Shown: positions 55,570 through 64,000 of the stretch, one piece after another | Layout: every line of letters begins with the position of its first letter | Numbering within the stretch: position 1 is the stretch's first letter | Source of the DNA: Pollenia angustigena | Lineage: Eukaryota > Arthropoda > Insecta > Diptera > Polleniidae | Assembly (NCBI GenBank): GCA_930367215.1 | Contig: OV884056.1 | Location: 233,359,127 to 233,423,126 of the forward strand | DNA: 64,000 bases | Direction of reading: 5' to 3' | Translations under genes and position numbers: made by a program | Notes under the pieces: generated by a model | What the model was told of the DNA's origin: nothing | The model's database searches: none | Seen by the model: only the letters and a program-made list of their open reading frames with translations

Positions 55570-56458
55570 CACGTAAAAAAACATGGTTGTGGTAAACATA
55601 TTCTAAAATCAACATATTATGATAAGATTCATGATTGTAGTCACTATATTAAGATTATTATTGAATCATATTGTGACTAAATATACTCGTTATATTACAT
55701 CATAATATTTTTCCCTTAATTATATTTATTATTCTGCTAATCATAATAAGTTAAGAAGTAATCAAATTCCTAAACAGGGGTTATTGTCATGTTAATCATA
55801 ATAAGCTAAGAAATAATCATATTATCATCAGTTTAATCATATATAAAATAAATAAAAAATTTTTTTCATCGATTTTTTATTTTGTTTTATTTTTCTTTTT
55901 AAAAGAGCAAATGCAAAATCTGTGGTTTTCATGGGCAACCGCGTATGTAAATTTTTCCGATTTTGAGATGTTGATGCCATATTACCTAATTTTTAATGCT
56001 CTTTACACGTTTCTTTAAATTTTCGAAAAAAAAGATGGATCAATTCTGATTTTTTAACGTGATGACAAAGTTTAAAAAGTGCAATACCAGCCCATTTGAT
56101 CTTGAATGATTGTTCGGCTTTCCTAAAACATTTATTTGAAGACAAACGCCGTTGCCCATGAAAACCACAGAAATATCGTAACATTTTTATAAAATATAGC
56201 GAAATCTCTGCGTGTTTTGTTGTTGGATTTTCCAAAAAAACTACGATATTTTGCATTTGCACTATTAAATCACGAATATTTTATGAACTTCGCTAATATT
56301 TAAGTTTCTTTAAACTTATTTTTTTATGGAAATTTATCTTTAAATTGTTTAACCGGTCACATATAAAATAAACGACACAACTGATTAAAAATTATTTTAC
56401 AAATGGCGCTAACGTGTAGTTGCCGTAACCATCCCCAACCATATTTTTTCTCTGCGTG
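55570..56458. mobile_element. TA-MITE family M, copy D (889 bp), diverged
   Basis: Left CACGTAAAAAAACATGGTTG and right (inward) CACGCAGAGAAAAAATATGG. Order of subterminal repeats follows copy A. No clear target duplication, and the inner segment is partly deleted. Confidence 0.8.
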
Positions 56459-56799
56459 TATATACGAACACCCTACGTGGTTAAATACCAAAAAAAAAAA
56501 GACCCGTGTCTTCCAGTTTTGCACAAAGTCATGCACAAAGTTGGCGTAAAGAAAAAACAAATGAATTAAAAAATTTTCGGGAAATTTTTCACTTTTGCAG
56601 CTACCTAAGTGCTAGCTAAACGGTGTTAAGAAAAATTCCTAGGAAGTTCATATGCTCTAGAAAATTGTTTATTGAGATCTTAGGTATATTTTTGTAGTTA
56701 ATTGTATCCCTTGAAGTTTGATCGGTTTGCAACCTATGGATCTGAACAGGGGGAAAAATGTAAAAAAAATCGATTTTTTTAAAGTTTTTTGCGATTATC

Positions 56800-57080
56800 A
56801 AAAAGTAATTTCAATTTTTGGGAATACAAAATTTTAATTTCAAAAGATTTTGTTATTCGTGCTTAATTCCCAGTTTTTATTCTTGATAAAAACACTTGAA
56901 ATTTATTGTTGATGGGATAAGCTATTCCTATGCATTTCACTGGTTGCTTAGGCCAGATCATCAGGAAACTTCATCCATAAAGATTTTAGAAAAACTAAAG
57001 ATATTAAACCATATAAAACTGTTAAACGTATAAGACTTTTTTGCGATTTGATCTAGAAGATGAAGTTTTTTTGATTTTAT
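56800..57080. repeat. Dispersed repeat (GGGAATACAAAATTTTAA family)
   Basis: Shares TTTTGGGAATACAAAATTTT with 17890 and 62908, and the segment with GGGATAAGCTA and ATGCATTTCACTGGTTGC with the opposite strand at 18460-18550. 56459-56800 and 57081-57545 show no gene. Confidence 0.6.
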
Positions 57081-57545
57081 ATGTTCGCAATTTTGTTTTG
57101 TTCTTTATGGCAAAGCTACTATTTTGTCTCAGAGGGTAAATCAAAATTCCGAACGGTTTGCAAGACATGTGACTGAGAAATGATCACTTTTTTGCAAAAA
57201 TGACACCGAGGCCCCAAATCTTTGGGGGCCCATAAAAAATAGTGCATAACTTTGGGCAAAACTGGGAGACACGGGTTTTTTTTAAAGTTGTCCGTTATTT
57301 TTCCATGACTTAAAAAATTACACACAGTGATATCAAAGCAGACTAAAACAATTTTGTAGTCTTGTTGAATATTTAAATATTGAAAATACTTACAAAGAAG
57401 TATTCCAAAATGCTTTTCTCTTGGTCACCCCTCACATGGTTAAAACCTTCAGGCAGACTGCAATACACAAACACTAAAAGGTTCGACGCGAAAAAGACGT
57501 TTTCTAATTCAACAAGTGCATCAAAATTTTGGCACTTGACCTCTA

Positions 57546-58336
57546 CACACAGAAAAAAATTCCAATGAAAAATTAAAATGGCGAAATGTTGATTGAGAAT
57601 TATTTAAATTTATCATTATTTCATATTATTTGTGAATGAAAAATATTAAAATAACCTTAAATCACGTTTATTTAATATTATTCACTGTTAATATAACATT
57701 GTTTAATATTGAATCCATAAAAACCTGTTCTATGTGTATTAAAATCAAAAGTGTATCTTTTTAAATTAACATGGAAACATACTTAAGTATGTAGATTTTT
57801 TTATTTTCATGCTAAAAATATGTTATAAAAATAAGACAATTCCTGTATTGTTTTAATTAAAATTATTTAGTTAAATAGTACATCATGTTTTCAAAGTAGA
57901 ATGATGACAAAATCATATCGGGACATTCTGCTGATGCTTCTGTTAACAAAGGAGATGCAAAATAAGTGATACATGTGTTACAGGGGTAAGTGTTTTGAAT
58001 TATTCTTAAATAAATTCATATGTTGTCTTCACACTGTTAAATCACACTCCAACCAATTTGATTCTACATGAAATTCACGTTGTCTCAACTTGAAATAACT
58101 TTCATTCAACGTGATTCGGATTGTTATTTGAATATATGTAAATGACATTTTGCTCTAACCGTAGTGCAATGTTAAATAACCATGAATTATAGTTATTTTA
58201 AAAGAAAAAATGTTGTTCGCAAGTTATTGTAAAATCAGGTTGAATTAACATGAGAAACGTGTGAAGCAAAATCACCACCGAAAAATTTTAAATCAACCTT
58301 GTTTTCGACGTTTTTAACTTGAGTTTTTTCTGTGTG
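57546..58336. mobile_element. TA-MITE with CACACAGAAAAAA ends (791 bp)
   Basis: Left CACACAGAAAAAAATTCC and right (inward) CACACAGAAAAAACTCAAG, flanked by TA (57544-57545, 58337-58338). No ORF. The ends resemble family M (CACGCAGAGAAAAA), so both may use the same kind of transposase. Confidence 0.8.
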
Positions 58337-59089
58337 TATGAACTGAAGTGAAGATGCCCTGGGGTGTAGGATAATATTAAAATTGTTGGGCCACCCTAGC
58401 TTACAACGTTGTCAAAACCTAGTTAAGCAAACAATGTATTGGCCAAATTTAAAAACGATTTTAAAATCATGGTAACAAATTGTAAAATTTGGAAAAAGAA
58501 AATACAAAAATCAAATTCAAATGTTGAGTTTTTACCTCATGTAATTGCTAACATTCCATGGTACAAAATTCATTGTGCCTTGATCTAAATACTCACTGCA
58601 AACAGTTAGGAGAATGCTTTACAAATGCCAGGATGATTCTTCAAATTCATATACGGCATTATAATAGTATAGAACGACCACAAACGGCAAAAAAGTCAGG
58701 CGGAAAGTTAATGGGCAGGGTTTTGAGAACTAAGTTTAGAGAATCCAAAATAGAAGCTTTAAGAAGATTGAAAACCACATGCATGAGCAAAGGCAGATTA
58801 TGTTGAAGCCTTTTTATGTTATGTTTCCAGAGCAAAAGTAAATTATAATAATAAGAAAGTAAGAAAATAAATTATCAGGATTGGCTTACGAAATAATATT
58901 AGGCGTATTAAAGATATTTTCAGGAGAGAATATTTTAGTGGCTTATCGGAAATTATGAATCGTTCATTTCAAAATTTAATAAATTAGACCAATTTTTAAT
59001 ACAGTAATAAGTAAAACTTTTTTAAGAATTAAATGCTTCTTAAATTTCTCTTCGGAAGTTCGCCATATATGGCACATATTATAAATTAT
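58337..59089. other. Possible retroelement remnant, unassigned
   Basis: A plus-strand frame at 58558-58806 reads HIRHYNSIERPQTAKKS, and just upstream other frames read IMVTNCKIWKKK. These faintly resemble parts of an LTR-retrotransposon integrase, but no catalytic motif is visible. I do not assign it. Confidence 0.25.
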
Positions 59090-59350
59090 GGACTATAATT
59101 TGAATTGGACCAACTTTTCCCACAATATGTTTATTTGTTAGATTTCCCAGAGTTTACTTTATATGGTTAGTTATGAACCAATCATGTCAAATTTTATCAG
59201 AGTGCTTGCTGCCTACCTAAAACTATGAAATACCAAATAGTACTTAGATAGCAATGTTCGGTACCATTTTAGGTGTACTAAAGTGTTTTATTTTTCTTTA
59301 TTGGACTTTATCGGGGGCCTATTGTGAATTATAAGCCAATCTTACATTTA
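59090..59350. repeat. Dispersed repeat of the GCCGAAT family, decayed
   Basis: TTTTAGGTGTACTAAAGTGTT and GGGGCCTATTGTGAATTATA match modules at 7476 and 41020. The following ~280 bp to the mariner hold nothing recognised. Confidence 0.5.
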
Positions 59351-59633
59351 TAACTAAAATAGAATTAAAAACATTGAATTTTTATTTCTGAAAAGGCTCC
59401 CTGAATTGATTCCCACTTTAGGCATTAAACTGTTCGCCACTGAGTGTGAAAGCAACCAACAAACCCAGGTTGCAATTGGAGTGCATTGTCCGGCATTGTC
59501 CGGATTATACACTTGACCTCTGTTTAGGAAATGGAGCTATCTAACCTCCACTGCTTCGGAAAAATGCTAGCAGCATCTGATAAATAGAGATAATCCTTCT
59601 TCAGGCCCATGGCTGTGGCGTCATCAAAAAATA

Positions 59634-60545
59634 TCGGGTGATTTTTTAGCTATTATCTTTTACGCAACACTGGTTTAAACAGCTGACGCACTTTTCGTGT
59701 TTTGTTTCACTGTCAAACATCCTCAGTTTGGTCTATAATTTAACCATGAATCTTCTTACAAACAAACAACGCTTGCAAATTATTAAATTTTATTATCAAA
59801 ATGCGTGTTCTGTTAAGAAAGTTCATCTATTTTATGGTCAGTTTAATCGACTATTTGGGCTATTGTGACTAAATTTCGCACCACATTTACATTGTTAGAC
59901 ATTAAACCACCGACACGCTACCGTAGAGTGCGAAGTGAAGAAACTATCGCAGCTGTATCGGCCAGTGTAAATGATGACCATCAATTATCGACTCGTCGCC
60001 GTTCGCAGCAACTGGGTCTCTGTTACTCAACAACGTGAGATGATATCCAACTTTTTTTTTGCCCAAAATGCAAGAGCCTGACTTGCATGACTTGTGGTTT
60101 CAACAAGACGGTGCCACATGCCACACAGCACGCTTAACAAAGGACTTATTGAGAGGCGAGTACGGTGAACATTTTATTTCATATTCGGGACCGGTCAATT
60201 GGCCGCCTAGATGGTGCGATTTAACGCCTTTAGACTATTTTTTGTGGGGCTATGTGAAAACTCATGTCTAAACACACGTGCCCTCTTCAATTGACGCATT
60301 GGAAGACAACATTGAATCATTTATTCATGAGATACCGGCCGAAATGTTGGAAAGTGTATGCCAAAATTGAACTAAGCGGATGGACCATTTGAGGCGCAGT
60401 CACGGTCAACATTTGCATGAAACTATCTTCAAACATTAAATTTAATGGACCGTACGTACTATTGTTTCAAATAAAGATTTCATGCATTTTTCTGAATTTT
60501 ATGTGTTTTTTTTAACTTTCCTATAGCTCTTAAAAAATCACCCGA
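59634..60545 (+). mobile_element. Mariner-type transposon, DD41D family 2 (912 bp), internally deleted
   Basis: Ends TCGGGTGATTTTTTAGCTAT and (inward) TCGGGTGATTTTTTAAGAGC, flanked by TA at 59632-59633 and 60546-60547. This is the best-bounded mariner in the window. Confidence 0.92.
59746..60439 (+). pseudogene. DD41D family 2 transposase, deleted and frameshifted
   Basis: Starts MNLLTNKQRLQIIKFYY at 59746. A helix-turn-helix region follows with frameshifts (ASVNDDHQLSTRRRSQQLG). A deletion then removes the first aspartate region. From 60059 the frame is open: LWFQQDGATCHTARLTKDL with the second aspartate and CDLTPLDYFLWGY with the third, 41 residues apart. The end is LHETIFKH then TAA at 60437-60439. 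Confidence 0.88.
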
Positions 60546-60857
60546 TAGCTCTAACTCCGACTCCAACCGTTGAAATTTTTTAACTCCGACTCCTACTCTT
60601 ACATATGAGACTAGTCCTAATTTGACGATAATCTTTTTTTTTTTTTTTTTTAATGCAGTACCTTTTATACTCAGCAAGATATTATGCTGTAAAATTTTCA
60701 AATCGATATTTAAAATATTGCATCGCCAGCTTCGAAGAACTTGTAATTTGGAAAATACTAAAAAATTTTTAAAAGAATTGTATGCCGAAAAATTTTGGTG
60801 TCGGAGTCGCGAGTTTAATTCGGACAATATTAGGGTTGGGAATTGTGTCCCGATTTC
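60546..60857. other. Short repeat-derived DNA
   Basis: CTCTAACTCCGACTCC and AACTCCGACTCCTAC repeats at 60548-60600, then a poly-T run at 60633. No gene. Confidence 0.5.
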
Positions 60858-60872
60858 AAAATTTAATATAAT
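60858..60872. repeat. 15-bp target-site duplication, left
   Basis: AAAATTTAATATAAT, repeated exactly at 62462-62476. Confidence 0.85.
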
Positions 60873-61072
60873 AATTAGTATTGTGGTTATTTTGTTGAAC
60901 TATTTATGGTTTTCAATCCAAATTTTTAATATTTTTAATTAGGCTTAAGTTCATGAAATTTAATTTTCATTAAATTATTTTTATGAAGAAAGGAATTTTA
61001 CAACATGAAAATCAATTAAAATTGTTATTGATAATCTTTCATTCTTGACGTGGCTCGGGCTCGAACCCTGGC

Positions 61073-61133
61073 CGGCAGGTTACCATGACATGTTTCGATC
61101 GCAACCACTCGATCTCCTCAGATGGATTTGCCG
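61073..61133 (-). ncRNA. Hammerhead ribozyme, family B2, copy 1
   Basis: Minus strand: CGGC (outer stem I), AAAT, CCAT (inner stem I), CTGAGGA, stem II GATCG/CGATC around AGTGGTTG, GAAA, stem III ACA/TGT, cleavage-site C, ATGG, TAACCT, GCCG. Compared with B1, stem II T-A becomes C-G and stem I C-G becomes A-T, so pairing is kept. Confidence 0.88.
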
Positions 61134-61632
61134 TCTTACACTCGCAGCCATCGACGACTGCTGACGTCAATAGTCAAACATCAATCGTTAAACCAAATTG
61201 TATTTAAACATTTGGTAGATCGAAATTTGCTTTCCTGAATGATTATAAATTTCAATTGATTTTACATGTTTTTTCCTTACTTCTGTTTTTTCGTACTTTC
61301 GTCAAGAATTTTTCTTGAAGTCCAAGTACATTTTTTGTTTTTTCATTTTGTCTTTCCCTTTTCTGTTGACCTTTTTCAGCACAACTTGAAGGACAAATGT
61401 ACACATAGAGCTCGTGCCTTAGCTTTAACAATAATTAGTATTGTGGTTATTTTGTTGAACTATTTATGGTTTTCAATCCAAATTTTTAATATTTTTAATT
61501 AGGCTTGAATTCATGAAATTTAATTTTCATTAACTTATTTTTATGAAGAAAGGAATTTTACAACATGAAAATCAATTAAAATTGTTATTGATAATCTTTC
61601 ATTCTTGACGTGGCTCGGGCTCGAACCCTGGC

Positions 61633-61693
61633 CGGCAGGTTACCATGACATGTTTCGATCGCAACCACTCGATCTCCTCAGATGGATTTGCCG
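61633..61693 (-). ncRNA. Hammerhead ribozyme, family B2, copy 2
   Basis: Identical to copy 1 at 560-bp spacing, predicting a 560-nt monomer. Confidence 0.88.
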
Positions 61694-62263
61694 TCTTACA
61701 CTCGCAGCCATCGACGACTGCTGACGTCAATAGTCAAACATCAATCCTTAAACCAAATTGTATTTAAACATTTGGTAGATCGAAATTTGCTTTCCTGAAT
61801 GATTATCAATAACAATTTTAATTGATTTTCATGTTGTAAAATTCCTTTCTTCATAAAAATAATTTAATGAAAATTAAATTTCATGAACTTAAGCCTAATT
61901 AAAAATATTAAAAATTTGGATTGAAAACCATAAATAGTTCAACAAAATAACCACAATACTAATTATTGTTAAAGCTAAGGCACGAGCTCTATGTGTACAT
62001 TTGTCCTTCAAGTTGTGCTGAAAAAGGTCAACAGAAAAGGGAAAGACAAAATGAAAAAACAAAAAATGTACTTGGACTTCAAGAAAAATTCTTGACGAAA
62101 GTACGAAAAAACAGAAGTAAGGAAAAAACATGTAAAATCAATTGAAATTTATAATCATTCAGGAAAGCAAATTTCGATCTACCAAATGTTTAAATACAAT
62201 TTGGTTTAACGATTGATGTTTGACTATTGACGTCAGCAGTCGTCGATGGCTGCGAGTGTAAGA

Positions 62264-62324
62264 CGGCAAATCCATCTGAGGAGATCGAGTGGTTGCGATC
62301 GAAACATGTCATGGTAACCTGCCG
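62264..62324 (+). ncRNA. Hammerhead ribozyme, family B2, copy 3 (inverted arm)
   Basis: Plus-strand copy with the full core and both stem I helices. Confidence 0.88.
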
Positions 62325-62476
62325 GCCAGGGTTCGAGCCCGAGCAACGTCAAGAATGAAAGATTATCAATAACAATTTTAATTGATTTTCATGTTGTAAA
62401 ATTCCTTTCTTCATAAAAATAATTTAATGAAAATTAAATTTCATGAACTTAAGCCTAATTAAAAATTTAATATAAT

Positions 62477-64000
62477 TTTAAAATGCGTTGAGGACATTTA
62501 GCAAAAAAGGTGCAAATATAAATTTATTTATGCAATAAAATTGTTATCAGCTAATATTATTTAATGAAATTTTACAAGTAAATTGATTTTTTAGTGCTTT
62601 ATGTTTTATGGAAATATAATGGCTACCAAGCACGGGTCTCAGGATTCCTATTGCACAATTGCTATAAACACATCAAGGTCGTACAAACTGGGCTTAACAT
62701 TTTTGATTCTTGGTTTAAATTGAAGAAAATGTGTCATAAATTGGAAATTTGTAAAAAAAAAAATAGTTAAATTTCGGAAAAGCTTTGCGCCCACTGTAAT
62801 TAAAATTTTTTGCATAGCAATATTACATGAAGAAGCCTTTCATAAAGTATATGTCGCTTAACAATTTTTTTCTGTAAATATAAAAATATCTCCTATCAAA
62901 TTAATTTTTGGGAATACAAAATTTTTAATTTTAAGAAAAATTTTCCCTAAACGTTTTTTTATAAATATTGTTTTGTGCTATTTGTTACACACGTTTTTAT
63001 TTCATTTTTATTTTTTTTTTTGTAAAAAAGTACTTTCTACATAAAAAATATAACTGCATATAAAAAAATGATAAAAATTGTTTTGACAAAGCTGCAAAAA
63101 TTTGTTTATGAGTTTTTTAAATTTTAATTTTTGAAATAAACTCTTAGGGCAATTATTAAACTTGGCGTTAGTTGTTATCCGACAGTTAACAGACGTTTTT
63201 TGACAGATAACACATTATTATCTGTCAATTTAATCTTAACTTTAGCTAACTTCAAGTTGTAATAATGGCCCTTAATCACTTAATATTATTTAATGAAATT
63301 GTACAAGCAAACACATTTTTTTTTAATGCTTAAGGCTAGATTACACTATCTCACAAGTCTTACGTATTCCATAATACTTTGTGAGATAGACATCTAATGA
63401 GTTTTGTTGCGACTGTCAAAAAATCCAATGTAACGTGACAGTTTGCACTCACACCATCACACAAAGTTTAAACACTCACACATGAAATAAAATGCAACCC
63501 TGATCCAATGAAAAGTATTATTTTTCATTGGATCATTTAGATTTTAGAAAAACTAAAGATATTATAAAAATAAAACTGTTAAGCGAATAAGAATTATAAG
63601 CCCCAGTTTTACTTGTAACAATATCAAAGCTTAAACAATAAACAGTGAGTTTATCTTTTCTTACAATCCCGACCACAATTGGTTGATTTTTTTTCAACTC
63701 TAAATGTAGTTGTATGTGGGTACAGAAAAAACAAAAATAAAACTCATTTCTTTATTTTACTTGCCAGTTCAGTTTAATTTACACTGCCACATGCATATTA
63801 GTTATCAAAGTTTTTCTTGGTGATTCAAAAATTAAAAAAAATTGGATCCCAAGATTGGAAAAATGTAATTTTTGTTACAACAACCACAAGAAAAATCCAC
63901 CAAAAGTTACATTTTTATCAAACTATAACCAAGTGTAAAAAAAATCAGGATAAAGAGATGTAATTTTCCGCTTTAAACGTCAAACGAAATGATGTTGCCA
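62477..64000. other. AT-rich DNA with dispersed-repeat remnants
   Basis: 62900-63680 contains pieces of the GGGAATACAAAATTTT family, including an inverted match to 17950-18100 (TATCAAAGCTTAAAC, AATAAACAGTGAGTTTATC). No gene is recognised. Confidence 0.5.
63147..63273. mobile_element. Short palindromic MITE with GGGCMATTATT ends
   Basis: Left GGGCAATTATTAAACTTGG and right (inward) GGGCCATTATTACAACTTG, with inner TGACAGATAA/TTATCTGTCA pairing. About 127 bp, no ORF. Confidence 0.65.

Larger units (their letters stand above)
60873..62461. mobile_element. Hammerhead-repeat retroelement, family B2: 560-bp units plus inverted arm (1,589 bp)
   Basis: One full and one partial unit in tandem meet an inverted partial unit near 61803. 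The left terminus AATTAGTATTGTGGTTATT is the conserved one. The right end stops about 55 bp short of the equivalent position. No enzyme is encoded. Differs from B1 by scattered substitutions, including compensatory ones in the ribozyme. Confidence 0.88.

Noticed and set aside
58558..58806. Integrase fragment of an LTR element
   Set aside because: HYNSIERPQTAKKS is suggestive, but no DDE motif or zinc finger can be read, so it is kept only as unassigned.

Overview
This window is non-coding, transposon-dense DNA from an AT-rich insect genome. It is probably a higher (calyptrate-type) fly, judging by the mix of BEL/Pao, 412-like LTR, RTE, Jockey-like and RNase-H-bearing LINE, DD41D mariner, Transib and TA-targeted MITE sequences. 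I see no host gene, no ordinary tRNA or rRNA gene, and no prokaryotic features. Nearly every ORF is a decayed mobile-element protein or chance reading of a repeat.

Layout. 1-2.4 kb: the 5' part of a BEL/Pao element on the minus strand (intact partial gag, candidate PBS, LTR with eight ~70-bp repeats). 2.4-8 kb: AT-rich, repeat-containing DNA. 8.3-9.2 kb: a dead DD41D mariner. 12.7-17 kb: an RTE-like LINE carrying a ~1-kb TA-MITE. 18.1-18.4 kb: a short hammerhead-bearing element. 21.5-28.1 kb: a Jockey-like LINE split by a MITE and by a 2.84-kb array of 382-bp repeats. 29.3-36 kb: an RNase-H-bearing LINE split by a 412-like LTR fragment. 36-37.3 kb: nested MITE and GC-rich minisatellite. 37.8-39.3 kb: an array of ~565-bp repeats. 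41-42.8 kb: a foldback repeat. 43.4-45.7 kb: two dead mariners. 48.1-53.2 kb: a mariner holding two nested MITEs and a Transib transposon. 54.3-58.3 kb: minisatellite and MITEs. 59.6-60.5 kb: a mariner with exact TA duplication. 60.9-62.5 kb: a third array of ~560-bp repeats.

Main discovery. Four insertions (18.1, 21.7-24.5, 37.8-39.3 and 60.9-62.5 kb) belong to two unrelated repeat families, but all carry hammerhead self-cleaving ribozyme motifs, 14 in total. All are flanked by 12-15-bp target-site duplications and all contain inverted segments. The three large ones consist of head-to-tail units followed by an inverted arm. None encodes a protein. This matches non-autonomous, retrozyme-like or Penelope-related retroelements. 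In the 560-bp family, two subfamilies differ by compensatory base pairs in stems I and II, and a tRNA-like B-box lies just after the cleavage site. The cleavage sites predict unit-length RNAs of 382 and ~560 nt.

Second discovery. The Transib element (RAG1-related transposase) has termini that read as a CACACTG heptamer plus an A-rich nonamer, with spacers of exactly 12 bp at one end and 23 bp at the other, inside a 5-bp CGACG duplication. This is the 12/23 arrangement of V(D)J recombination signals. The copy has lost the region holding the first catalytic aspartate, so it is non-autonomous.

The nested insertions can be ordered because several host elements regain their reading frame or family sequence when the insert is removed. 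No expression, activity or database evidence is available; all calls are from reading the sequence.
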